Assembly (NCBI RefSeq): GCF_900104215.1
Contig: NZ_FMXO01000003.1
Coordinates: 124,001 to 188,000 of the forward strand
Reading direction: 5' to 3'
DNA length: 64,000 nucleotides
From: Desulfonatronum thiosulfatophilum
GTDB taxonomy: Bacteria; Desulfobacterota; Desulfovibrionia; Desulfovibrionales; Desulfonatronaceae
Shown here in pieces: positions 45,058-52,795 of this stretch; the first letter of the stretch is position 1; every line of letters starts with the position of its first letter. The position numbers and the translations under genes were made by a program. The notes under the pieces are model-generated. The model did not search any database and was not told where the DNA came from. It saw only the letters and a list, made by a program, of their open reading frames with translations.

Positions 45058-45447
45058 CTACTGCTTCTGCTTCAACTCGGGGTCGTTCTTCAGGGCTTCG
45101 GCATACAGGATCGCAGGTACGGCGAACAAACCATAAATGACGACGGCCATGCCGAGGTCGATGGGCCAGAAGGGCGAGGTGGTTTCATCCAGTCGAAAGA
45201 GTGTCGCCATGACGTGCACACCAGCCATGACCAAGGTCAGGCGTCCTGGCCAAGCCCAGAACGCCATTGTAAGATAACGCCGTCTGAAGGCCAGTCCATG
45301 GCAGGCAACCAGACATACTGCGAAAAGTGCGATATCAGCGAGGATTTTCAGGGAAAGCAGGGGATCGGTTTCCACGGTCAGGGACAGCAGCCGGGTGATC
45401 GTTGCGGATACAAAGAGCACGGACAGCAGGAAAAAGTAGATTTTCAT
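45058..45447 (-). CDS. Four-helix membrane protein, uncharacterised
   Basis: A 129-residue protein with about four membrane helices (~3-22, 31-52, 63-84 and 93-118) and short polar loops, ending in a charged tail ELKQKQ. No family recognised. CCGGAG lies about nine bases before the ATG. It stands alone between the repeat element and a gene-poor stretch. Confidence 0.7.
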   Translation of the reverse strand: MKIYFFLLSVLFVSATITRLLSLTVETDPLLSLKILADIALFAVCLVACHGLAFRRRYLTMAFWAWPGRLTLVMAGVHVMATLFRLDETTSPFWPIDLGMAVVIYGLFAVPAILYAEALKNDPELKQKQ

Positions 45448-45801
45448 GGGGCGAACTCCGGAGATTGTGGGAACTTGATCCCGGCAGATTCAAGCTTTTG
45501 GACGCCGTGTTCTGAATCATCCCGGGGCTCCTCGGCATGTATGGGGAGGTGGCTGAAAAGTCAAAAGCCGCATCAACCATGCAAGGCCTTGCCGCAAACA
45601 GAGCTTGCAATATTTGCCTTGATGAGGCGCTCTTTTTTGGACAATATGCACCGTTATATGTTTGAGGACAAACCGACGAAAGTCGATATCCAGAAGCGCC
45701 TGTCCGAAGCTTCGTTACGAGGAAGCAGTTACATGGTGTCACTGTAGCAGCGAGTATTTACTGAGCATTTTTGCAAATACGACACATGGAAAGGAAAGAA
45801 C
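45448..45801. other. Gene-poor stretch with a doubtful 41-residue open frame
   Basis: No clear gene. An open frame at 45622-45747 (+) would give a 41-residue protein, MRRSFLDNMHRYMFEDK..., whose composition looks protein-like, but it lacks a ribosome-binding site. It may be a remnant of a larger gene. Confidence 0.35.
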
Positions 45802-46212
45802 ATGAACGACATTCATGGATATCTGGAGTCGTGGCGGAAAGATCCTGGTGGGGTCCGTCCCGTGGTGACGCGCTTATTTGAACAGTTGCAGAAGTATGAG
45901 CCGGATTTTGAGTTTGTGGTGCGTGAAGGAGTCAGCGCCAGCCTGCGCGCCCGTGTCAGAAAGCCCGGAACGGCGAGGCCGCTGTTCTGTCTTGTGGATA
46001 TTGTCGAGGATGCCGACGGCCGCTGGCTTTCGGTCTGTTTTTATGCCGATACGGTTTCCGATTCGAACGAGTCGGGAAATCTTGTTCCCGAAGGCCTGCT
46101 GGGCGAGGACGGCTACTGTTTTGACGTGGACGGCGCGGATGCCGAATACGAGGGATACCTGTTCGACAGGATCGCGCAAGCCCACGCCGCGGTGCTTGCC
46201 GGGAATTCGTGA
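45802..46212 (+). CDS. Hypothetical acidic protein upstream of adh1
   Basis: A 136-residue soluble protein with no named domain that I recognise. It begins MNDIHGYLESWRKDPGGVRP and is acidic with an alternating strand/helix pattern (ARPLFCLVDIVEDADGRWLSVCFYADTV). AAAGGAAAG precedes the ATG. It is followed 56 bases later by the iron alcohol dehydrogenase, so it may be the first gene of that unit. Confidence 0.7.
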   Translation: MNDIHGYLESWRKDPGGVRPVVTRLFEQLQKYEPDFEFVVREGVSASLRARVRKPGTARPLFCLVDIVEDADGRWLSVCFYADTVSDSNESGNLVPEGLLGEDGYCFDVDGADAEYEGYLFDRIAQAHAAVLAGNS

Positions 46213-46268
46213 TTTTTTCGGGCCAGGCTCGGAATAGTTGCGCCAAACCTGAACCAGGGGACAGGAAT

Positions 46269-47420
46269 ATGTCTGATCATCCGATCACGAAGTTCGCCAT
46301 TCCGGAGATCATCTTCGGACATGGCAGCATCCGCTATTTGGCTCAATGCGCCAGGCGGTTGGGAGCGAATCGGGCGCTGCTGGTCACGGACCAGGGACTC
46401 ATCGGTTCCGGATGGGCGGGTCATGTCATGGACATCCTGCGGGATGAAAGCCTGGATTATCTGCTGTTCGACAAGGTCAACTCCAATCCCCGGGATTATC
46501 AGGTCCATGAGGGCGCGGATCTGTATGTTCGGGAAAAGGCCGATGTGATCATCGCCCTGGGCGGCGGAAGCCCCATGGACACGGCCAAGGGCATCGGCAC
46601 CATTGCCGGCAACGGCGGGCGAATCCGCGATTATGAAGGGGCGAACAAAGTGATGCGCCCCCTGCCGCCGATGATCTTCATTCCAAGCAACGCCGGCAGC
46701 GGGTCGGACATTTCCCAGTTCTGCATCATCACTGACGTGGAGCGACAGGTGAAGATGTCCATTATCAGTCGGTCCCTGGTTCCCAATGTATCCATCATTG
46801 ATCCAACCTTGCTGATGACCAAGAACGACAATCTGGTCGTCTCCTCGGCCATTGACGCCCTGGCCCATGCCATTGAATCCTTTGTTTCGCCCCTGGCCTC
46901 GCCGTTTACGGAAATCCAGGCCCTGAAAGCCATCGAGCTGATTGCCCGCAATCTGCAGCCTGCTATTCATAACCGCACCCCGGAGATCATGGAGCAGCTT
47001 TCCATTGCCAGCACCGCGGCGGGCATGTCGTTCAGCAATGCCGGACTCGGCATCGGCCATGCCCTGGCCCATTCACTGGGCGGCATTTTCGACACCCTCC
47101 ACGGCCTGGTCCATCCCATCGTGCTGCCCGTCGTGATGCGCTACAATCTGCCCGTCTGTCCGGAGAAAATGTGCGTCATCGGCCGGATCATCCAGGGCTC
47201 GGCCCAGGGGTGCTCCAAGGATCAGGGGGAAGAGGGCATCGCCAAGCTGGAAGAACTGTTCGCCGTGCTGAATGTTCCGCATCGCATGCGGGACATCGTT
47301 CCAGACGATTCGAAACTGGAGAAAATCTGCAAGATGGCGGTGCATGACGCCTGCATGCTCACCAACCCGCGCAAGGCGGACTGGGAAGATCTGCTGGCCA
47401 TATGCCGGGAGGCATGGTGA
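46269..47420 (+). CDS. Iron-containing alcohol dehydrogenase, first copy (group III)
   Basis: A 383-residue NAD(P)-dependent dehydrogenase of the group III family. The cofactor loop GGGSPMDTAKGIG is near residues 98-110, and metal ligands are expected from the Asp and His of SAIDALAHAIE and the His residues of GHALAHSLGG and HGLVHP. ATG 46269 follows CAGGA; an upstream frame of 20 codons is unsupported. It overlaps the kinase gene by one base (TGATG), so alcohol oxidation and signalling are coupled in one transcript. Confidence 0.93.
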   Translation: MSDHPITKFAIPEIIFGHGSIRYLAQCARRLGANRALLVTDQGLIGSGWAGHVMDILRDESLDYLLFDKVNSNPRDYQVHEGADLYVREKADVIIALGGGSPMDTAKGIGTIAGNGGRIRDYEGANKVMRPLPPMIFIPSNAGSGSDISQFCIITDVERQVKMSIISRSLVPNVSIIDPTLLMTKNDNLVVSSAIDALAHAIESFVSPLASPFTEIQALKAIELIARNLQPAIHNRTPEIMEQLSIASTAAGMSFSNAGLGIGHALAHSLGGIFDTLHGLVHPIVLPVVMRYNLPVCPEKMCVIGRIIQGSAQGCSKDQGEEGIAKLEELFAVLNVPHRMRDIVPDDSKLEKICKMAVHDACMLTNPRKADWEDLLAICREAW

Positions 47421-48628
47421 TGCCCCGGCCCACGGATTTAAAAGACCTGATCGGCATCGAGCACAGCAAGCTCGGATTCTTCCAGGAACTGCGCCAGAAG
47501 ATCGAGGAACTGAAGGATTCTCACAAGCGCTCCGAAGAGCAGCGCCGAGAAATCGCCGCCATCCTGGACGGCATCACGGACGTGATGATGGTCCTGTCGG
47601 AAAATCTGCGGATCATCTCGGTGAATCATGTTTTCCGGAAATTGTTCGACGATCCCCGTCCCGAGGGCAAGTTCTGCTACGAACTGTTCCGGCATCAGGA
47701 CCATCCCTGCCCGGAATGTCCGGCTTTTCGTTCCCTGGCCACGAATTCCGTCTGCCGAAACACGGCGATTTTTAAGCTCAAGGGACGCAACCGGCAATTC
47801 GAGATGGTCGCCTCGCCGCTCAAGAATCCGGAATGGCCGGAACATCGGGTGCTGATATTCAAACGGGACGTGACCCTGGAAAAGGAATACCAGGCCAAGT
47901 ATTATCAGGTGGAAAAGATGGCCACCATGGGCATGCTGGCCGCGGGTGTGGCCCATGAGGTGAACAATCCCATGGCCGCCATTCATGGCTTTGCCGAAGG
48001 GCTGCAGCGGCGTCTGCCGAAGATCGAGGCCTCCGTGGCGCCGGAGCTGGCCCAGGATTTTCGGGAATATACAGACATCATTCTTAAGGAATGCCGCCGC
48101 TGCCAGCAGATTATCCAGACCTTGCTCACCTTCAGCCGGCCCTTTTCCGCCGCGTTTTCTCCTCTGGTCCTGAATCAGGTGGTCACGGACACCTTGCGTC
48201 TGGTGGATCATCACCTTCGCAAGCGCGACGGTCTGAAAATTCATCTCAAGCTGGCGGACGAACTGCCTCTGGTCTACGGCGACGAGTCCCAGCTCAAGCA
48301 GGTCATTCTCAATCTGCTGGTCAATGCGCTGGATGCCATCCAGGGCGCGGGGACCATTCTGATTCAGACCTTCGCCGCGGATGCGCAAAGGATTTGCCTT
48401 TGCGTCGAAGACTCCGGCTGCGGCATTCCACCGGAAAACCTGGACAAGATGTTTGAACCCTTTTTCACCACCAAGCCCGTGGGCAAGGGGATCGGGATTG
48501 GATTGGCCTCCTGCTACAACATCGTCCAGGAACATGGCGGCGAAATTACGGTAACCAGCGAAGTGGGCAAGGGCTCCCGCTTTTCGGTCTGTCTTCCCCT
48601 CAATTCCGAAGAAGGTGCACGTGAGTGA
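47420..48628 (+). CDS. PAS-domain sensor histidine kinase
   Basis: A 402-residue soluble kinase: an N-terminal helix, one PAS domain (~45-155) with four cysteines (C86, C97, C100, C112; the core is CPEC), a HisKA domain with H179 in [11 protein letters not shown], and an HATPase domain ([29 protein letters not shown]). No membrane helix, so it senses a cytosolic signal. ATG 47420 is chosen because GGAGG lies seven bases before it and it overlaps the adh1 stop. The regulator gene follows with an eight-base overlap. Confidence 0.9.
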   Translation: MPRPTDLKDLIGIEHSKLGFFQELRQKIEELKDSHKRSEEQRREIAAILDGITDVMMVLSENLRIISVNHVFRKLFDDPRPEGKFCYELFRHQDHPCPECPAFRSLATNSVCRNTAIFKLKGRNRQFEMVASPLKNPEWPEHRVLIFKRDVTLEKEYQAKYYQVEKMATMGMLAAGVAHEVNNPMAAIHGFAEGLQRRLPKIEASVAPELAQDFREYTDIILKECRRCQQIIQTLLTFSRPFSAAFSPLVLNQVVTDTLRLVDHHLRKRDGLKIHLKLADELPLVYGDESQLKQVILNLLVNALDAIQGAGTILIQTFAADAQRICLCVEDSGCGIPPENLDKMFEPFFTTKPVGKGIGIGLASCYNIVQEHGGEITVTSEVGKGSRFSVCLPLNSEEGARE

Positions 48629-49973
48629 GAACTACTCGGTTCTCGTCGTCGACGACGAGGAATCGATCCGCAAACTTTTCGAGAAAGAATTCTCCCGTCC
48701 CGAGCGCACGATTCACAGCGCGGCGTCCGCGGCCCAAGCCCGCCAATTGACCCGGCGCAACCTCTATGACGTTGTGATCTTGGACATTCGACTTCCGGAT
48801 GCGGACGGCCTGGACCTGTTCACGGAATTCAAGGAACGGCTCCAGGACGTGGAAATCATCCTGATCACCGGTCATGGAAACATCGACAGCGCGGTCCAGG
48901 CCATGAAGCTGGGCGCGTATGACTACATTACCAAGCCCTTCAATCTGGACAAGCTGGAACTGGTCATCGAACGGGCCTGGCAGCGGGCCTGCATGCAGCG
49001 GGAGAACCGCAGCTTCCGGCTTTCAAGCGAAAGTCGAAAAGTGCACCGCATGGTGGGCAACTCCGAGAGCATCAAACAGGTGCGCTATCTCGTTGGAAGG
49101 GTGGCGCCCACGGAAGTTCCCGTGCTGCTGACCGGGGAGAGCGGGGTGGGCAAGGATGTGGCGGCCCAGGCCATCCACTCCGGCAGCCGGAGGGCCGACA
49201 AGCCGTTCATCATCAAGAACTGCGCCGCACTGGTGAAGGAACTGGCCCGGAGCGAGCTGTTCGGTCATATCAAGGGCTCCTTCACCGGCGCGACGGAGTC
49301 ACGGGAAGGGCTGATGGCCTTCGCCCACAAGGGCACGCTGTTTCTGGATGAAATCGGCGAACTGCCCCTGGAGGTTCAGGCCTCCCTGTTACGAGTCCTG
49401 GAAAACAAGACCTACCGCCGGGTGGGGGATAAGGACGAACGGACTATCGACATCCGCTTCATCTTCGCCACAAGCCGCAATCTGCATGTCGAGGTGGAGG
49501 AGGGGCGTTTTCAGGAAGCCCTGCTGCACCGGATCAACGTCTTCAATATCGAGACGCCGCCGCTGCGGGAGCGCAAGGAGGACATCCCCATGCTGGTGGA
49601 GCACTTCCTGGCCAGTCTTTCCAATACCCCGACGCGGTACCGGATCACGGACAAGGCCATGCATTGTCTGCTGAGCTATTCCTGGCCCGGCAATGTCCGG
49701 GAACTGCGCAACGTCCTGGAACGGAGCATGATTCTGAGCGACGAGGGCATCATTACGGAACGAGCCTTGCCCCGCGAACTCGTGGAGCACTCTCTGGCCC
49801 ATGGGGATATTCTCGCCGGAGACAAAGGGGTGTTTTCCCTGCGCACCGTGGAACGCGATCATATTTCTCGGGTTTTGAACTATTTCGAGGGCAACAGGCA
49901 TCAGGCTTCCAAGGCCATGGGCATCGGACGCAAGACCTTGTATCGGAAATTAAAAGAATATGAGCTGGACTGA
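48621..49973 (+). CDS. Sigma-54-dependent response regulator (NtrC family)
   Basis: A 450-residue activator: receiver domain with D55, AAA+ domain with Walker A GESGVGKD at 172-179, the sigma-54 contact loop GSFTGA at 219-224 (canonical GAFTGA), Walker B TLFLDEIGELP, and a Fis-type helix-turn-helix (~425-448, RHQASKAMGIGRKTLYRKL). GTG 48621 is preferred over GTG 48615 because AAGAAGG lies five bases before it. It probably activates the sigma-54 promoter at 50466 in front of adh2 (inference from position). Confidence 0.93.
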   Translation: MSENYSVLVVDDEESIRKLFEKEFSRPERTIHSAASAAQARQLTRRNLYDVVILDIRLPDADGLDLFTEFKERLQDVEIILITGHGNIDSAVQAMKLGAYDYITKPFNLDKLELVIERAWQRACMQRENRSFRLSSESRKVHRMVGNSESIKQVRYLVGRVAPTEVPVLLTGESGVGKDVAAQAIHSGSRRADKPFIIKNCAALVKELARSELFGHIKGSFTGATESREGLMAFAHKGTLFLDEIGELPLEVQASLLRVLENKTYRRVGDKDERTIDIRFIFATSRNLHVEVEEGRFQEALLHRINVFNIETPPLRERKEDIPMLVEHFLASLSNTPTRYRITDKAMHCLLSYSWPGNVRELRNVLERSMILSDEGIITERALPRELVEHSLAHGDILAGDKGVFSLRTVERDHISRVLNYFEGNRHQASKAMGIGRKTLYRKLKEYELD

Positions 49974-49982
49974 TACCGAATT

Positions 49983-50206
49983 GGTAACTATTCAGCCGCG
50001 TTCCGGCTTGTCTCGATTTTTCGGCATCGCAACTCCTTCGCCGGCTTCGTAACATCAAACCATTGCTTGAATAAACATCAATTTGCGCTCCAGGCGTTTG
50101 GCAATGGTTTGATGAACGAATCCTGGCTCAGTCAGACAGGCGATGCCAAAAATAGAGACAACCCGGAACACTTTGAGTTTCTCATGAAAAGTGCTGAGTA
50201 TTAACC
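49983..50206. repeat. Inverted-repeat (MITE-like) element, copy 2
   Basis: Matches copy 1 (44753-44978) through nearly its whole length in the same orientation, including the outer ends GGTAACTATTCAGC and GTGCTGAGTATTAA and the inner inverted repeat starting at 50001. Copy 2 is more diverged from its own inner partner arm. It starts nine bases after the regulator stop. Confidence 0.8.
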
Positions 50207-50266
50207 CGAATTGTTCGTCTCCTTATGATTCGGGCTCCTTCCGGCCTGGACCGTCATATGACCATG

Positions 50267-50311
50267 TGTCTTTTTGACTCGATTGTCGCATTCTTCAGGG
50301 TCAAAGTGACA
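50267..50311 (+). promoter_or_regulatory. Two enhancer-like dyads upstream of the adh2 sigma-54 promoter
   Basis: TGTCTTTTTGACT (50267-50279) and GGTCAAAGTGACA (50299-50311) are related, each being an imperfect dyad GTC-N-GAC, with centres about 32 bases (three helical turns) apart. The pair lies ~180-200 bases before the predicted start of transcription, as expected for binding sites of NtrC-type activators. Confidence 0.5.
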
Positions 50312-50465
50312 CTTCATTCTATCCATTTGTAAATTAAGCCTATTTTTGAATTGCTCACGGGTTCGCCTCAGCCTGTCCGGCAGATGGAGACAAAGAGCAC
50401 CTTCCTGAATACTTGCCAGGGGCAACTCTACCTTGAATCATGCTGAAATATTTTAATTTAATTTA

Positions 50466-50481
50466 TGGCACTGAAATTGCT
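50466..50481 (+). promoter_or_regulatory. Sigma-54 promoter of adh2
   Basis: TGGCAC at 50466-50471, five bases, TTGCT at 50477-50481: an exact match to the -24/-12 consensus with correct GG-to-GC spacing of 12. Transcription would start near 50492, 79 bases before the adh2 ATG. Confidence 0.85.
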
Positions 50482-50570
50482 TTTAGGAATGGGAAATTGT
50501 CGCTGCAGCGTGATCATCGAGAGTATGTATCCCAGTTTTTCCCCTTCTAACCGGAAAGGATGGTGTCATT

Positions 50571-51752
50571 ATGGCCGTACGTGAGCAAGTTTATGGTTTT
50601 TTTATTCCCAGCGTTACCCTGATCGGTATTGGTGCCCACAAGGAAATTCCTAACAAGATTAAAGCATTGGGCGGAAAAAAGCCCCTGCTGGTCACTGACA
50701 AGGGCATCACCGGCATCGGCATGACCGACCAGATCGTCAAGCTCCTGAAGTCGGAAAAGATGGATTGCGTCGTTTATGATGAAACCATTCCGAACCCCAC
50801 GGACAACAATGTTCATGACGGTGTGGAAGTCTACAAGAAAAACAAGTGCGACAGTCTGATCACTCTGGGCGGCGGCAGCTCCCACGACTGCGGCAAGGGC
50901 ATTGGACTGGTCATTGCCAACGGCGGCAAGATTCATGACTTCGAAGGCGTGGACAAGTCCACCAAGCCCATGCCTCCTTATGTCGCAGTGAACACCACGG
51001 CAGGCACCGCCTCCGAAATGACCCGCTTCTGCATCATCACGGACACCTCCCGCAAGGTAAAGATGGCCATTGTGGACTGGCGCGTCACTCCCGGCGTTGC
51101 CGTGGATGATCCGTTGCTGATGATGGGCATGCCTCCGGCACTGACCGCGGCCACCGGTATGGACGCCCTGACCCACGCCGTGGAAGCCTATGTTTCCACC
51201 ATCGCCACCCCGATGACCGATGCTTGCGCCGAGAAGGCCATCGAGTTGATCTTCCAGCATCTGCGGCCTGCCGTGGCCAACGGCCAGGACATCAACGCCC
51301 GCGAAGGCATGTGCTACGCCCAGTACCTGGCCGGCATGGCCTTCAACAACGCCAGCCTGGGACACGTTCACGCCATGGCGCACCAGTTGGGCGGCTTCTA
51401 TGACCTGCCCCACGGCGAGTGCAACGCCATCCTGTTGCCCCACGTGGAAAAGTTCAACCTGATCGCCAAGGTGGAACGTTTTGCCAAGATGGCTCAGCTG
51501 ATGGGCGAAAACATCGAGGGCCTGAGCCCCCGCGCCGCTGCCGAAAAAGCACTGGACGCCATCAAGGAACTCTCCGCCGATGTCGGCATCCCCAGTGGCC
51601 TGATCGAACTCGGCAAGCGTTACGGGAAGGACGTGAAGAAGGAAGACATCGCCGTGATGACAGGCAATGCCCAGAAGGACGCATGCGGATTCACCAACCC
51701 CCGCTGCCCCAAGGACGCCGATGTGACCGCCATCTACGAGGCCGCCCTGTAA
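50571..51752 (+). CDS. adh: Iron-containing alcohol dehydrogenase, second copy
   Basis: A 393-residue NAD-dependent group III alcohol dehydrogenase: GGGSSHDCGKGIG near residues 99-111, metal-binding Asp and His in TGMDALTHAVEAY, and the His residues of HAMAHQLGG and LPHGECNA. It is close in order and style to the ethanol dehydrogenase that leads the adh-hdr-flx cluster of Desulfovibrio. AAAGGA lies about ten bases before the ATG. Strong codon bias (GCC, CTG, AAG throughout) suggests high expression. A sigma-54 promoter lies upstream and an intrinsic terminator directly downstream. Confidence 0.95.
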   Translation: MAVREQVYGFFIPSVTLIGIGAHKEIPNKIKALGGKKPLLVTDKGITGIGMTDQIVKLLKSEKMDCVVYDETIPNPTDNNVHDGVEVYKKNKCDSLITLGGGSSHDCGKGIGLVIANGGKIHDFEGVDKSTKPMPPYVAVNTTAGTASEMTRFCIITDTSRKVKMAIVDWRVTPGVAVDDPLLMMGMPPALTAATGMDALTHAVEAYVSTIATPMTDACAEKAIELIFQHLRPAVANGQDINAREGMCYAQYLAGMAFNNASLGHVHAMAHQLGGFYDLPHGECNAILLPHVEKFNLIAKVERFAKMAQLMGENIEGLSPRAAAEKALDAIKELSADVGIPSGLIELGKRYGKDVKKEDIAVMTGNAQKDACGFTNPRCPKDADVTAIYEAAL

Positions 51753-51773
51753 GGACCGGATGCATGGTTTGTT

Positions 51774-51812
51774 CAGGAAGGCCGGGTCGCCATGTCCGGC
51801 CTTCCTGTTTTG
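51774..51812 (+). terminator. Terminator after adh2
   Basis: A 12-bp perfect stem (51774-51785 with 51796-51807) and a T-run of five bases. It would partly separate adh2 from the downstream hdr operon. Confidence 0.88.
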
Positions 51813-52231
51813 GGGCAGTGAATGGCCGCGGTGTGAGGGGGCATGATCCGCGGTTGTGTTTTCCACCATTTATTCTTATTTCAACACGTGGAAACCATCT
51901 TGCTGAGCCCTGCAAAACCACCTAATTCAGAATTTTGTAACTACTCAGTTCATATAAATAAATGGGCTGGATACCCGCCTTCACGGGTATGACTGACTCG
52001 GAAACGGCATCAGAAAACAAGTCATTCCCGCGAAGGCGGGAATCCAGGTCATGCTTGCCACAAGTTTTTGAAAACCAATTTTTTCTCACTCAAGCTGAGA
52101 AGTTACGAATTTTTGTGAAAACATTGTCATGCCGGATTCCGGCATTATTCTGGCGGACGGCCGGGCAGTTCTGATCCCGGCAACCTCTGTCCCCCTGCGC
52201 CAACCCCCTCCCCTCAAGGAGCTGAATACAC
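51813..52231. other. Region between adh2 and hdrC with a second type of inverted-repeat element
   Basis: No gene. An element at about 51929-52114 has 20-base terminal inverted repeats (16 of 20 matching) ending GTAACTACTCAG and CTGAGAAGTTAC, similar to the ends of the 225 bp repeat. Inside lie two inverted REP-like units (51967-51993 and 52021-52047, core CCCGCGAAGGCGGG). The stretch 52115-52231 should hold a promoter for hdrC; none was clear. Confidence 0.6.
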
Positions 52232-52795
52232 ATGGAAGTTGTTGATATTCACGCCTCGTGCGACCGCGAATTCATTGCCATGGTTGAAGAAGAGAGCGAG
52301 CAGAAGGTTCGTCTCTGCTACCAGTGCGGCAATTGCACCGCGGGATGTCCCTACACCTTTGCCTACGACATACCTGTCAGTCAGGTCATGCGCCTGCTTC
52401 AGGCCGGGCAAAAAGAACGCCTACTGTCCTGCAAATCCATCTGGCTCTGCGCGACCTGCGAATCCTGCACCACGCGCTGTCCCAACGAGATCGACGTGGC
52501 CCGCATCATGGACGTGCTGCGGCACATGGCCAGGCGGGAAGGTTATGCGGCCGAAAAGAACGTCAAAACTTTCTGGGACACCTTTCTGGATTCCGTCGAG
52601 AGGCATGGACGAGTTTTCGAAATGGGTCTGCTGGCTACCTATGTGGCCAAGACCGGACGGTTCTGGACGGACATCGAACTCGGGCCCAAGATTCTGCCCA
52701 AGGGCAAGCTTTCCTTCAAGCCGCATCAAATTGAGGGCCGGGACAAGGTCGCCGAGATCTTCAGACGCTTCAGGGAGAAGGAGGCGAGCCGATGA
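52232..52795 (+). CDS. hdrC: Heterodisulfide reductase subunit C-like iron-sulfur protein (HdrC)
   Basis: A 187-residue soluble protein with two [4Fe-4S] motifs, CYQCGNCTAGCPY (~30-42) and CATCESCTTRCPN (~73-85), followed by an alpha-helical region. In methanogens HdrC passes electrons to HdrB; in sulfate reducers the HdrCBA set serves an unknown disulfide, probably DsrC. AAGGAG lies nine bases before the ATG. First gene of an operon that runs without pause to flxA. Confidence 0.93.
   Translation: MEVVDIHASCDREFIAMVEEESEQKVRLCYQCGNCTAGCPYTFAYDIPVSQVMRLLQAGQKERLLSCKSIWLCATCESCTTRCPNEIDVARIMDVLRHMARREGYAAEKNVKTFWDTFLDSVERHGRVFEMGLLATYVAKTGRFWTDIELGPKILPKGKLSFKPHQIEGRDKVAEIFRRFREKEASR

Noticed and set aside
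44753-50206. The repeat pair as ends of a composite transposon
   Set aside because: No transposase in or near either copy; only non-autonomous repeats can be supported.
50547-51869. A 440-codon open frame antisense to adh2
   Set aside because: Full overlap with a clear alcohol dehydrogenase and with its terminator; composition artefact.
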